64,000 bases of DNA from Cognaticolwellia sediminilitoris (GCA_002104535.1 NBOG01000006.1:172524-236523), one strand, 5' to 3'. Shown: positions 8,183 through 17,821, counted from the first letter of the stretch. Numbers and translations: made by a program. The notes: a model not told the origin generated them from the sequence alone.

Positions 8183-11100
8183 TTACAAGTACTTCGCTTG
8201 GAGCTTTTTCGTTAACATCGAACTCATCATCGCTCTCAACTCTGCGGGTTTAATTAATTTACGCATAAAACCAATATCAGCTGCCAAAGTTTTTTCTTCT
8301 AAATCACTGTCAGTAGTGGCGGTAATTAAAATCGCTGGAATATAATGAGGACTGAGCTTTCTTAATTTAGCGATTAACTTAATACCGTTAAAATTGCTAT
8401 CCAGTTGATAATCGACCAACAATATTTCAATGTCATTCTTATGCTCATCATAAAGTGATATTGCTTGATGGTATGAGTCTGCGGCTAAGACATTACAGCC
8501 CCAAACAGATAAAAGTTCAACCATGCCACTAAGCACATCGGGGTCATTATCGATACACATAACGGTGACGTCACTTAAGCCTAAAGTAACCGCAGGCTTA
8601 ACCACTACTGATTCCTGCTGCGCAAGTGCTTGTTCAACCCCAACCGAAAACTTACAGCCCATTCCTGCTTGTGACAGCAGTGCTAAAGGATGACCTAATA
8701 ACTCTGCCAAACTTTGGGTAATATTAAGTCCTAAACCTAAGCCCCCCGCAGAAGTACTTTGCTGATTATCTAATTGCGTAAACTGCTCGAAAACTAAGGT
8801 TTGTTTTTCTTCAGGAATACCCGGGCCATTGTCATACACTTCTATGTTCACTAAGCCTGCTTTTAACCGTGCACCTAACAACACTTTTCCGGGACTAGCG
8901 TAGCGAAAGGCATTGCCAATTAAGTTTTGTAAAATGCGTCGTAATAAATTTCTATCTGAACGCAGCCACATAGCGTTAGCTCGCACGCGAAAATCAATAC
9001 TTTGTTCCACTGCACTGGCTGAAAACTCTTTCGCGAGATCATCAAATAAAGATTTAACCGAAAATACCGTAATATTAGGTTTTATATTTCCGCTTTCAAT
9101 GCGGGCGATTTCGGCTAAATCAGCGACGAGATCATTCGCAACCTTTAACGAGTGATCTATATTATCCACTTGCCGCTGCTGTGTTTCGGTTAAATCACCT
9201 TGGCTCGCTAACGCAGAGGTAAATAAGCGAGCCGCTTCTAAGGGTTGCATTAAGTCATGGCTGCAAGCTTTTAAATATAAGCTTTTCTTTACATGTGCTT
9301 GTTCAGCTTTTTCTCGTGCTAAGGCTAAAGCGTCATTGGTTTGTTCGAGTTTTTTAGTGCGCTCTAGTACTCGAGTTTCAAGATCTACATTGGCCTCTTT
9401 TAAGCCTTTTTCTGCTTCTCGATAGGCGGTGATATCTGAAAACAACATTACAAAGCCGCCACCGGGTAATGGATTTCCTTCAATGCGTATCACTCGGCCA
9501 TCGCTATGCTCTCGTTCAGAGCTATGCGGACTTCCGTTGCGTAAATGGTTTAAGCGTTTACTGACTTGTTCTTCTACCTTACCGACACCACATAAACCGC
9601 GACGTACGTTAAAGCGAATTAAGTCGCTGATAGGACTGCCTTGATACACTAAATCGCTTGGGTAGTTAAATAAATCGACATATTTTTTATTCCAAGCAAC
9701 CAAGTTAAGATCACTATCGACGATTGAAATACCTTCACTGGCGTTTTCTATTGCGCTTTGTAATAAGTCTTGGCTGTATTGTTGTCGCTGGCTTGAGGCT
9801 TCTTCCACGAGTACCGCAATTTCATCAAGAGCAATATCACGACCTTCCAAGGCAGAAGATAAAACCAGACGTGCAGATGACGCCCCCATGACACTGGCTA
9901 AGGTATTTTCAGTATGCTGTAATAATTTTTGGTTATAGGCGACATTATTCATTTCGTCTTTCACGGTTGCACGATGAAATTGAGCGAAACTGATAGTAGT
10001 TTTTTTCTCGCCGACAAAACGCGAGACTAAGAGCTCAATTTCTTGCAAGTTAATTTGTTTATTGCGCTGTAACTGTAAAGCTTTTGGCGCCTGATATTCC
10101 ATAAACAACGATGCTTGCATACGCTCTTGTACACTTTGACGGCTGACATGAGAAAGTAACCACATTGACAAAATATTGGCAGATAATGACAGTAAACTTG
10201 CCATGGTATTAGCGGGCAAAAATCCGCCTTCAAAAGGATTTGGATAAAGGCCAAATTGTGGGATGAAATTGAGTAACAACCAACAGCCAAAACCAATAAC
10301 AATACCTGCATACACAGCCGTTAAGGTTGCTCTGCGCCAATAAAATGCGGCAATTAATGCCGGTGTTAACTGTGCGAAAGCGCCAAACGCGATTTCCCCT
10401 AAAGAGCTTAAGGTATCTGGCGAAGCCATTAAAAACACGCCATAGCCAAGTAAAATAACAAATAGAACTAAAATTTTACGAATGGTGAGCAGGCGCAAGC
10501 GAAAATTATCGTAATCACTGCTTTGGTGTTTATTGGCGCGATATAGCCATGGAAAAACAATTTCATTACTTAGCATGGTACTCAAAGCGATAGATGAAAT
10601 TATCACCATTGAACTCGCTGCAGAAATAGCACCTAAAAAGGCTAACAAGGTTAACCAAGGCTGTTGTTGATACCATGGCAAGAATAAAACATAGGCATCA
10701 GACGGTACGGTATCGCCTAACAACAAATGTCCGGCTAAGCCCAACGGAACAGCAAATACAGCAAATATTAATAAGTAAATGGGGAAGATACGACGACTGA
10801 GCCAAGTGTCTTTCTCATTTTTTAATTCAACCACCATCACCTGAAATTGCCGAGGTAAAGATAAAAATGCCGCCATGGTAATGATCAACATAGCGAACAT
10901 GGACATAATATTTGGGAAATTTAATTGCTGGTCAAGTTGAAGAGTCGCTGATGATCTACGCCAAATGTCCATTGGGGAATCGAATAGTACATAAGTAACA
11001 AATATACCGACCGCGAGAAAGGCAAATAACTTAACTAAAGATTCAAAAGCAATGGCTAGCATAACTCCCGGGTGGCGTTCTGTTACATCGATATTGCGAA

Positions 11101-11617
11101 CACCAAAAACAATAGTGAAACCCGCTAAGACTAAACTGACAATTAAACCAAAATGCCAATTGGCTAAACTTTGCTCCGCTTGAAGTTGTTGAAATGAATA
11201 GACAATAGCTTTTAATTGCAAGCCGATATAAGGCATGGTGCCAACCAATGCCACAATGGTGACAAGAATGGCTAATTTATGTGATTTACCGAAACGGGCC
11301 GCTAATAAATCAGCGATTGAGGTCAGGTTTAACTTTAAACTCACCCTAATAATGCGTTGAATAAACGGCCAAGCGAATACAAAGAGTAATATCGGGCCAA
11401 GATAAATAGGTAAATGAGAAATAAAATTACTTGAAGCTTGCCCTGTTGTGCCTAAAAAACTCCATGACGTGCAATATACACCTAAGGTTAAGGCATAAAT
11501 TATCGCTTGGCTTTTACGGACTAATTTATGGCGATATTTATCTCCGAGGTAGGCAATTAAAAACAGCAAACCAATGTAAGCAAAGCTTAAGCCCGCTAAT
11601 TGCCAATTCGGAAACAT
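8183..11617 (-). CDS. Sodium/solute symporter-linked hybrid histidine kinase, CrbS-like
   Basis: A 1144-residue membrane sensor. Residues 1-490 are a sodium/solute symporter (SLC5-like) domain with about 13 hydrophobic segments. About 620-735 is a PAS domain, with NASEGISIVDSDLNLVAWN at its start. A short coiled coil (740-775) leads to HisKA with CSHDLMQPLEAARL (His 787), then an ATPase domain with N box (NLIGNAFRY, 898-906), G1 (DNGPGIPEE) and G2 (GGLGLGLNI). A C-terminal receiver has Asp 1069 in LLVDYQL. This is the CrbS/MxtR architecture, proposed to sense acetate-type carbon sources. It lies tail-to-tail with the LuxR regulator (32-base gap). Length and domain order are normal, and no residue is missing. 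Confidence 0.92.
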   Translation of the reverse strand: MFPNWQLAGLSFAYIGLLFLIAYLGDKYRHKLVRKSQAIIYALTLGVYCTSWSFLGTTGQASSNFISHLPIYLGPILLFVFAWPFIQRIIRVSLKLNLTSIADLLAARFGKSHKLAILVTIVALVGTMPYIGLQLKAIVYSFQQLQAEQSLANWHFGLIVSLVLAGFTIVFGVRNIDVTERHPGVMLAIAFESLVKLFAFLAVGIFVTYVLFDSPMDIWRRSSATLQLDQQLNFPNIMSMFAMLIITMAAFLSLPRQFQVMVVELKNEKDTWLSRRIFPIYLLIFAVFAVPLGLAGHLLLGDTVPSDAYVLFLPWYQQQPWLTLLAFLGAISAASSMVIISSIALSTMLSNEIVFPWLYRANKHQSSDYDNFRLRLLTIRKILVLFVILLGYGVFLMASPDTLSSLGEIAFGAFAQLTPALIAAFYWRRATLTAVYAGIVIGFGCWLLLNFIPQFGLYPNPFEGGFLPANTMASLLSLSANILSMWLLSHVSRQSVQERMQASLFMEYQAPKALQLQRNKQINLQEIELLVSRFVGEKKTTISFAQFHRATVKDEMNNVAYNQKLLQHTENTLASVMGASSARLVLSSALEGRDIALDEIAVLVEEASSQRQQYSQDLLQSAIENASEGISIVDSDLNLVAWNKKYVDLFNYPSDLVYQGSPISDLIRFNVRRGLCGVGKVEEQVSKRLNHLRNGSPHSSEREHSDGRVIRIEGNPLPGGGFVMLFSDITAYREAEKGLKEANVDLETRVLERTKKLEQTNDALALAREKAEQAHVKKSLYLKACSHDLMQPLEAARLFTSALASQGDLTETQQRQVDNIDHSLKVANDLVADLAEIARIESGNIKPNITVFSVKSLFDDLAKEFSASAVEQSIDFRVRANAMWLRSDRNLLRRILQNLIGNAFRYASPGKVLLGARLKAGLVNIEVYDNGPGIPEEKQTLVFEQFTQLDNQQSTSAGGLGLGLNITQSLAELLGHPLALLSQAGMGCKFSVGVEQALAQQESVVVKPAVTLGLSDVTVMCIDNDPDVLSGMVELLSVWGCNVLAADSYHQAISLYDEHKNDIEILLVDYQLDSNFNGIKLIAKLRKLSPHYIPAILITATTDSDLEEKTLAADIGFMRKLIKPAELRAMMSSMLTKKLQAKYL

Positions 11618-11734
11618 AAAATTCTCTATAATTGATTTTAATCGTTTATTCTTTGATTATATGGCATTTTTCACACAAGTCATTAACTGCCTTAACACGA
11701 TTTAAACTTAAGGTATTCGATAGTTAATTCGCTG

Positions 11735-12175
11735 TTAATTATTCGTCTGTGTATAAAACTCAGCAATATATTGTCCGCCTTTAATGTTGGCAATAATACG
11801 CAGTTTTTGTTTGCCAGTTTTATCAGTCATTTTAGCGCGTAACGGTGTTGAACTTTGCCAATAATAAGGGCTTTCAATCATACCCAATGGATAAGGATCA
11901 GCTTGGTTAGTTTTATCAACTAAAAAAAGTGTTGCACTATCAAGTGGAAAGGTTGAATTGACCGAGGTTGTACCTGCTTTATCAAAAATGTTAATTTCAA
12001 ACTCACCTGATTTCAAAATACATTTTTGATTTATCACATCACATTGGCCAAAGGGTACTAGCTTAAAAAGCCTTGTTTCCTCAGCTTTTGTTTCTAGATA
12101 AAAATCTGACGCGATATAGCCACCCAAGATAAGAAATGGCGCCACCATTAAAGCGACTTTTGTATGACGGTTCAT
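11735..12175 (-). CDS. Small membrane-anchored hypothetical protein
   Basis: A 146-residue protein with one N-terminal hydrophobic segment (about 8-24, VALMVAPFLILGGYIASDFY) and an exported domain of about 120 residues. That domain has two Cys (CDVINQKC) spaced by six residues and a beta-rich pattern (LKSGEFEINIFD, AKMTDKTGKQKLRII). The second ATG is chosen because AAGG lies 6 bases before it; the first ATG abuts AAGG. I do not recognise the family. It sits between the CrbS-like kinase and the symporter operon on the same strand, so a link to acetate uptake is possible but unproven. Confidence 0.65.
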   Translation of the reverse strand: MNRHTKVALMVAPFLILGGYIASDFYLETKAEETRLFKLVPFGQCDVINQKCILKSGEFEINIFDKAGTTSVNSTFPLDSATLFLVDKTNQADPYPLGMIESPYYWQSSTPLRAKMTDKTGKQKLRIIANIKGGQYIAEFYTQTNN

Positions 12176-12299
12176 GATCATCCTTATTGTTTTTGACTTT
12201 ACTTATGTATTAAATTTTAAGGTAACTGAGGCGTTTGAGTTTACCGCGACTCTTGATAATAAGTTAATGTATTTATAGATAGTACTATTAATAAAACTT

Positions 12300-12323
12300 A
12301 AAGGCCCCACATGTGGGGCCTTT
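12300..12323 (-). terminator. Terminator of the symporter operon
   Basis: GGCCCCAC and GTGGGGCC flank AT, extended by AAA/TTT to a 24-base palindrome. It is just downstream of the minus-strand symporter stop. The T tract on that strand is short. Confidence 0.7.
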
Positions 12324-12355
12324 ATTTCTATGGTATTAAATACCCTTACACTATT

Positions 12356-14095
12356 CTAGTGGTCGTGTGCTGCTGATACCCCACCGTGTGGAGTACGGAA
12401 GTTATCAACCATTTCTTGAATATGTGCTGGAGCAGGACCGGTAACTTTTAATACTGCAAACGCGACAGTAAAGTTAACTAATGCACCTACAGAGCCAAAG
12501 GCATTTGGTGAGATACCAAAGAACCAGTTAGGTCCCATATCACCTAAAAATGACGTACCTGGAATAAACATAATACCTTTGTGTTGGAACACATATAGCA
12601 TAGTTACACCGATACCAGAAATCATACCTGCAACTGCTGCTTTACCGCTCATTTTCTTAGCAAATATGCCCATCATTAATGCCGGGAATATTGATGAGGC
12701 AGCTAATCCAAAGGCTAAAGCAACCGTTCCCGCGGCAAAGCCAGGCGGATTTAAACCAAGATAACCCGCTACTATAATAGACAATGTCATCACCACTCGA
12801 CCCGCAAGTAACTCATTTTTCTCAGTCATGTCAGGCGTTAAAATACCTTTCATCAAATCATGAGATATAGAGGACGATATCGCTAACAGCAAACCTGCGG
12901 CTGTAGACAATGCAGCAGCTAAGCCACCCGCAGCAACTAGCGCGATTACCCAGTTTGGTAAGTTTGCAATTGCAGGATTCGCCAATACCATAATGTCACG
13001 GTCAACTTTTACCATTTCATTCGTTTCTTTATCAGCATTGTATTGGATTTTGCCATCACCGTTTTTATCTTCAAATTGTAATAAACCGGTATTTTCCCAA
13101 TCTTTAAACCATTGTGGGCGTTCAGCATATTCCATATTTTGGCCTGCTGCCGGCTCAATAGTATTCATTAAGTTTAAACGAGCCATTGCGCCAACTGCCG
13201 GTGCAACTGTATATAACAATGCGATAAAAACTAGAGCATAACCTGCTGATTGACGAGCCGCTTTTACTGAAGGGACGGTAAAGAAGCGCATAATTACGTG
13301 AGGTAAGCCAGCTGTACCGATCATCAATGACATGGTGTAGGCGAACATATTAACGGTGCCACCCATGTTATCCGTGGTGTACTCTTTAAAGCCTAAGTCT
13401 GTTACTACCATGTCTAACTTATCAAGTAAGTAAACACCGCTACCATCAGCTAACGTTGAGCCTAAACCAAGTTGTGGAATTGGGTTGCCTGTTAGTTGTA
13501 GTGAGATAAATACCGCAGGGATGGTGTAGGCGAAAATTAACACACAATATTGTGCGATTTGCGTGTAAGTAATACCTTTCATACCGCCAAGCACCGCATA
13601 AACCCAAACCACAAACATACCGATATAAAGGCCTAAGTCATAATCAACTTCTAAGAAGCGTGAGAATGCAACACCAACACCTTTCATTTGACCTATGATG
13701 TAGGTTAATGAGGCAATAATTAAACAAATAACCGCAACTACACGTGCTGTTTTTGAATAATAACGGTCATAAATAAACTCAGGTACAGTAAATTTACCAT
13801 GCTTACGCATGTAAGGTGCCAGCAACATTGCTAAAAGCACGTAGCCGCCGGTCCAACCCATTAGAAATACAGAGCCCCCGTATCCTAAAAAGGAAATCAT
13901 ACCCGCCATTGAAATGAATGACGCAGCACTCATCCAATCGGCACCAATTGCCATACCATTTTGCATTGGCGTTACGCCACCACCAGCAACATAAAAGTCA
14001 CTTGTTGAACCTGCACGCGCCCACCAAGCTATACCGAAATAAACGGCGAAAGAACCGAATACTGCAATGTATGTATAGAGCTTTAACTCATCCAT
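12356..14095 (-). CDS. Sodium:solute symporter family protein (VC_2705-type, probable acetate/short-chain acid uptake)
   Basis: A 579-residue inner-membrane transporter with about 13 predicted membrane spans, of the sodium/solute symporter family. Its closest type is the ActP-like subgroup that is always paired with a DUF4212 protein. Typical stretches are GADWMSAASFISMAGMI (about 51-67) and AALSTAAGLLLAISSSISHDL (about 395-415). A loop at about 340-352 has DKNGDGKIQY, an EF-hand-like insertion seen in this subgroup. The start overlaps the upstream DUF4212 stop (TAATG), so translation is coupled. Proximity to the CrbS/CrbR-like pair, whose known targets include acetate transport, suggests a carboxylate substrate. 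Confidence 0.9.
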   Translation of the reverse strand: MDELKLYTYIAVFGSFAVYFGIAWWARAGSTSDFYVAGGGVTPMQNGMAIGADWMSAASFISMAGMISFLGYGGSVFLMGWTGGYVLLAMLLAPYMRKHGKFTVPEFIYDRYYSKTARVVAVICLIIASLTYIIGQMKGVGVAFSRFLEVDYDLGLYIGMFVVWVYAVLGGMKGITYTQIAQYCVLIFAYTIPAVFISLQLTGNPIPQLGLGSTLADGSGVYLLDKLDMVVTDLGFKEYTTDNMGGTVNMFAYTMSLMIGTAGLPHVIMRFFTVPSVKAARQSAGYALVFIALLYTVAPAVGAMARLNLMNTIEPAAGQNMEYAERPQWFKDWENTGLLQFEDKNGDGKIQYNADKETNEMVKVDRDIMVLANPAIANLPNWVIALVAAGGLAAALSTAAGLLLAISSSISHDLMKGILTPDMTEKNELLAGRVVMTLSIIVAGYLGLNPPGFAAGTVALAFGLAASSIFPALMMGIFAKKMSGKAAVAGMISGIGVTMLYVFQHKGIMFIPGTSFLGDMGPNWFFGISPNAFGSVGALVNFTVAFAVLKVTGPAPAHIQEMVDNFRTPHGGVSAAHDH

Positions 14096-14349
14096 TATGA
14101 TTCCTCCACGTTATATTTTTTATCAAGATCGTTCATTTTTTTGGTATACCAAAAAATTAAACCGACAAATGTGTAAATTGAACCTTGTTGTGCAAACCAG
14201 AAGCCCAATTTGTATCCACCTAGACGTATTGCATTTAATGGCTCGACCAAAATCAAACCAAAACCAAATGAAACTACGAACCAAATGGCAAGACATATAA
14301 ATATTAGGCGCAGATTTTCTGACCAATATGTTTCATTACCTTCCATCAT
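14095..14349 (-). CDS. DUF4212 (YjcH-like) small membrane protein
   Basis: An 84-residue protein with two membrane segments, about 13-35 (LRLIFICLAIWFVVSFGFG) and about 46-66 (FWFAQQGSIYTFVGLIFWY), and the conserved SENLRLI and WFAQQGSIY stretches of DUF4212. It is translated just before, and coupled by one base of overlap to, the symporter, as expected for an accessory subunit. AGGAGA precedes tandem ATG codons (14349 and 14346); either could be used. Function is inferred from constant pairing with ActP-like transporters. Confidence 0.92.
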   Translation of the reverse strand: MMEGNETYWSENLRLIFICLAIWFVVSFGFGLILVEPLNAIRLGGYKLGFWFAQQGSIYTFVGLIFWYTKKMNDLDKKYNVEES

Positions 14350-14663
14350 TCTCTCCTAGCAATTATTCTTATTAAACTTGTTGCTTAATAAGCCCAGCGT
14401 TTTTTTGATTTTTATACGCTATATATCAAGCGAGTTAATAACTTCATTTGATATCACCTGTTGTTTTAAGAGAGGTTGACTATTAATTCGACCAGCTGGA
14501 AAACCAATGTTGGATAAATGAATACTTAACCTACTCTACGATACACACTAACAAGCTTTTTTCAGTGCTGATATTAAACTTTAGTCTAGAACGTAGGTGA
14601 AACAGTTGACTTACTTGACGCTATTGCCCTAAATACACTAAAGACTTTAACTCGAGATATTGT
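14350..14663. promoter_or_regulatory. Divergent promoter region between symporter operon and CBS gene
   Basis: A 314-base gap with no gene. It holds a dyad close to the DUF4212 start (CTTATTAA...TTAATAAG, 14368-14392) and the TAAACTTTAGTCTA site at 14575-14588. No clear sigma-70 hexamer pair was identified in either direction. Confidence 0.5.
14575..14588. promoter_or_regulatory. Second copy of the 14-bp candidate regulator site
   Basis: TAAACTTTAGTCTA differs from the symmetric pattern TAG-R-CT-WW-AG-Y-CTA at one base. It matches the reverse complement of the site at 7419-7432 at 12 of 14 bases. It lies 75 bases upstream of the CBS gene start and 226 bases from the divergent DUF4212 gene. 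Confidence 0.5.
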
Positions 14664-16505
14664 ATGGACTCAGCATTAACCGAAATTAGCGAATTTATCC
14701 ATATGCTCCCACCAATGGATTTATTGCCTGGCAATGTCATTGAACAAGTCGTAAAAGAAATCAGTATTAGTTACGTTCGTCGCGGTCAGTTGCTGCCACC
14801 TCAAGGTGTCACAGAAGAAACCCTTTATATTTTGCGCAAAGGAGCATTAAGCTATGTTTCTGCTACCGGTGAGTTATTAGGTAAGTTTGGTGAAGGTGAT
14901 ATTTGCTCGGTTTTTTGTCAAATTAATACCGAAAACATTAAAGTTAGTGCAGATGAAGATACCTTGCTTTACAGTATTAATTACCAAGTTTTTCATCAGA
15001 TTATAATTGAATACCCTGATGTATTAGCCTTTTTTCAGCAGACCTCTGAGCAACGTCTGAACAAAAAAATGATACAGGTTAATGAAAACGCGATTTTGAA
15101 TTCTTCATTACTTAATAGCGGCATTGATAAGTTTTACCATAGCCCGGTTGTGACCGTTACATCTACCACAAGCATTCAACAAGCGGCTATATTGATGACC
15201 GAGAAAAATTTTTCTTGCTTGGTTATTGCCGACAACGATCAGCCATTAGGTATTGTCACTGATAAAGATATTCGCCGCCGGTGTGTTGCACAAGGAATTG
15301 CTGCTGACCAACCCGTTAGTAGCATAATGACTGGTGATATGGCGACTATCGACATCAAAAGTACCGCATATGATGCTTTAATGATGATGACACAAAAACA
15401 TATTCACCATTTGCCTGTCACCAATAATAGCCAGCTTATCGGTATGGTTACCGTGACAGATTTAATGAATAATGAAGGCGAAAATGCCGTTAATATTACC
15501 AGTATCATACATAAGGCTAAAACGGTCAGCGAATTAGTAGATATCAGCGTTATGATCCCTAAATTGCAAATTCGAATGGCTAAATTGGGCACAACCGCTG
15601 ACCATGTTGGCAAAAGTATTAGTGCGATAACTATGGCGTTTACCATCCGTTTAATTGAAATGGCAGAAAAGTTACTAGGCCCCGCGCCAGTAGCTTACGC
15701 ATGGTTAGCTGCAGGTTCACAAGCTCGACAAGAGCAGTTTGCCCACTCAGATCAAGACAATGCTTTAATTATTTCAAATGATATGCAACCTCAGCATAGC
15801 TTTTGGTTTAAAGATCTAGCGACCTTTGTTTCTGACGGTCTTGCTGCTTGTGGTTTTATATATTGTCCAGGTGATGTGATGGCGACAAATCCACAATGGT
15901 GTCAAACTCAGCATAAATGGCAACAATATTTCTCACAGTGGATTAACAGCCCAGATCCAAAAGCGTTAATGCACTGTAGTACATTTTTCGATTTAACCAC
16001 GGTTTACGGTGATAGTCGATTACTTGAAAGCGTACGAGAAACCATGCTAAAAACCACTCAGCGTAGTACGCTTTTTATTGCTCATTTATCTCGCAATGCT
16101 TTAAATTTAAGACCTCCACTAGGTTTTTTCCGTGATTTTGTATTAATTCAAGATGGTGAAAACAAAGCGACGCTAGACTTAAAGCATAACGGTATTGCGC
16201 CAATTGTTGACCTTGCAAGAATTTATGCACTCTCTGAAGGTATTGCTACGGTAAATACCATAGAGCGTTTACAACAAGCGGCAGGAACGAAGTCATTAAC
16301 AAAATCATCAGCGGCTAACTTAATTGATGCTTACGAGTTTTTAAGCATGTTACGTATGGTGCACCAAGCCAAGAAATTACAACTAGGGCAGCAGCCTAAC
16401 AACTACTTATCACCGAAAGAAATTTCAAAGCTTGAGCGCGAACACTTAAAAGGTGCTTTTAAGGTAATTAAAACCCTGCAGGATAGCCGGAAATTAGCAC
16501 TGTAA
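14664..16505 (+). CDS. Cyclic-nucleotide-binding/CBS domain nucleotidyltransferase-like protein (DUF294)
   Basis: A 613-residue cytosolic multidomain protein. Residues about 20-130 form a cNMP-binding-like domain. About 155-275 is a CBS pair with ITDKDIRRR-type ends (GIVTDKDIRRRC, GMVTVTDLMN). About 300-440 is the DUF294 nucleotidyltransferase-like domain with AGSQARQEQFAHSDQDNAL, matching GSxAR-x-E...DQD of the GlnD-type fold. About 470-610 is the DUF294 C-terminal helical domain. Proteins of this layout sit beside ActP-type symporters and DnaQ-like exonucleases in many marine Gammaproteobacteria. Adenylate or nucleotide sensing is inferred; no substrate is known. Confidence 0.88.
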   Translation: MDSALTEISEFIHMLPPMDLLPGNVIEQVVKEISISYVRRGQLLPPQGVTEETLYILRKGALSYVSATGELLGKFGEGDICSVFCQINTENIKVSADEDTLLYSINYQVFHQIIIEYPDVLAFFQQTSEQRLNKKMIQVNENAILNSSLLNSGIDKFYHSPVVTVTSTTSIQQAAILMTEKNFSCLVIADNDQPLGIVTDKDIRRRCVAQGIAADQPVSSIMTGDMATIDIKSTAYDALMMMTQKHIHHLPVTNNSQLIGMVTVTDLMNNEGENAVNITSIIHKAKTVSELVDISVMIPKLQIRMAKLGTTADHVGKSISAITMAFTIRLIEMAEKLLGPAPVAYAWLAAGSQARQEQFAHSDQDNALIISNDMQPQHSFWFKDLATFVSDGLAACGFIYCPGDVMATNPQWCQTQHKWQQYFSQWINSPDPKALMHCSTFFDLTTVYGDSRLLESVRETMLKTTQRSTLFIAHLSRNALNLRPPLGFFRDFVLIQDGENKATLDLKHNGIAPIVDLARIYALSEGIATVNTIERLQQAAGTKSLTKSSAANLIDAYEFLSMLRMVHQAKKLQLGQQPNNYLSPKEISKLEREHLKGAFKVIKTLQDSRKLAL

Positions 16506-16517
16506 TGAAAATATACA

Positions 16518-17219
16518 ATGATGATTAATCACCATATACTTACACGTTGGTTGGTAGGTTACGAAGCCCAACGAAAACGCATGCTAAAACGCGCACCTAG
16601 CGGACCATTACGAGATTTTTTGTCTGTGCCTTTTCCGACGCTTAACACTCGATTTGAGCAAATTCCCTTTTTGGCAGTAGATTTTGAAACAACCGGTTTA
16701 GATGCTGTTAAAGACAAGTTACTCAGTGTGGGTTGTGTAGACTTACAACATCAACAAATAACATTGGCCAGTTGTTATCACGAAGTTATTCATACTCAAG
16801 GCAGTTTAGAGGCTAATAACGTAACTATTCATCAAATTACTGATGATCAAAAAGACCAAGGCAAACCGTTAGCTGAAGTTGTTGAGCAATTATTAAATCG
16901 CCTTGCCGGCAAAGTAATGCTGGTACATTTTGCCCGCATTGAACGTCAGTTTTTACGACAAGCTTGTCTTGAACTTTATGGCATGTCACCACCATTGCCG
17001 ATAGTAGACACCTTAGTGGTAGCTAAAAGAAACCTTGATAAAAGAGATGTTGCGTACGACCCCTCTGAGTTGAGGCTTTCGGCCCTGAGGGCAAAATATG
17101 GTTTACCTGAACACTATGCACATAATGCACTTAATGACGCGATTGCGACAGCTGAGTTATTGTTGGCACAAGTGTGTGATGGCGGTGAAAACCTGGAGCT
17201 ACAGCAGCTGATTTTATGA
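16518..17219 (+). CDS. DnaQ-like 3'-5' exonuclease
   Basis: A 233-residue DEDDh-type exonuclease. Exo I is VDFETTGLD (about 54-62). Exo II is in the HQITDD region. Exo III is HNALNDAIATAELL (about 202-215), with the His-x-x-x-x-Asp pair. It lies 12 bases after the CBS/DUF294 gene and is probably in the same operon. This pairing is recurrent and suggests a joint job in nucleotide or RNA turnover rather than as a polymerase III epsilon subunit, and the protein is not DnaQ itself. The start is ATG ATG with no strong ribosome site, consistent with translational coupling. Confidence 0.88.
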   Translation: MMINHHILTRWLVGYEAQRKRMLKRAPSGPLRDFLSVPFPTLNTRFEQIPFLAVDFETTGLDAVKDKLLSVGCVDLQHQQITLASCYHEVIHTQGSLEANNVTIHQITDDQKDQGKPLAEVVEQLLNRLAGKVMLVHFARIERQFLRQACLELYGMSPPLPIVDTLVVAKRNLDKRDVAYDPSELRLSALRAKYGLPEHYAHNALNDAIATAELLLAQVCDGGENLELQQLIL

Positions 17220-17368
17220 GTTTGATCTGAAAATTATTCTTATGCGACTTGCGACTATTCACTTAGGTCGTTATTTTACTAAAGAGCAGGTTATTTAAAT
17301 AAAATAACTTGGTCTATAGTAAAACTATGAGACAATTCAAATAAGCAATCATATATCTAAGGTTCATA

Positions 17369-17605
17369 ATGAAACTTTTAGCCCGTAATCTTTCTCGCTC
17401 AACCACAGAACAAGAACTTCGCGTTTTATTTTCGGCCCATGGCGCCGTTACTGAATGTAATTTAGTATTAGATCAAGAAACTGGAAAATCAAAAGGTTTT
17501 GCCTTTATTGAAATGCCAGACGAAAAAGAAGCAAAAGTAGCACTAGCTAACTTGCATGAAACGAAAGTTTCTAATAATAAAATTCGCGTAAAAATAGCGC
17601 AATAA
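17369..17605 (+). CDS. Small RNA-binding protein, single RRM
   Basis: A 78-residue protein made of one RNA-recognition motif. RNP2 is LLARNLS (3-9) and RNP1 is KGFAFIEM (43-50), both with the expected aromatic positions. It ends KIRVKIAQ. Such stand-alone RRM proteins in Gammaproteobacteria and cyanobacteria are often cold-induced. A cold-adaptation role is a guess, because no cold-shock box was identified. It is monocistronic, with an AAGG site and a strong terminator. Confidence 0.93.
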   Translation: MKLLARNLSRSTTEQELRVLFSAHGAVTECNLVLDQETGKSKGFAFIEMPDEKEAKVALANLHETKVSNNKIRVKIAQ

Positions 17606-17628
17606 TTTTATTTAAGCTCTCTAAAAAC

Positions 17629-17661
17629 AGAAAACCAGCGTAATATAACGCTGGTTTTTTT
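17629..17661 (+). terminator. Terminator of the RRM gene
   Basis: AAAACCAGCGT and ACGCTGGTTTT flank a 6-base loop, followed by a T run. Confidence 0.9.
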
Positions 17662-17751
17662 ATGGTTCGCATTTCTACTTAATAGTAACTTCACGAGATA
17701 ATCGTCATCCTGACTGATCTGAAAGCAGGCTAGTTTTTCTACATTAAAGAT

Positions 17752-17797
17752 AAAAAATAGAATAGTTTAGTCGTAAGACTAAAAGCTATTCTATTTT
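17752..17797 (-). terminator. Long stem-loop after the YfiR-kinase gene
   Basis: A near-perfect hairpin: AAAATAGAATAG-TTTAGTC on the left and GACTAAA-AG-CTATTCTATTTT on the right, with loop GTAA. It lies 25 bases downstream of the minus-strand stop at 17822, and the flanking A/T runs give a T tract on both strands. Confidence 0.85.
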
Positions 17798-17821
17798 ATC
17801 AATGTCTACGTAACGATTAAC

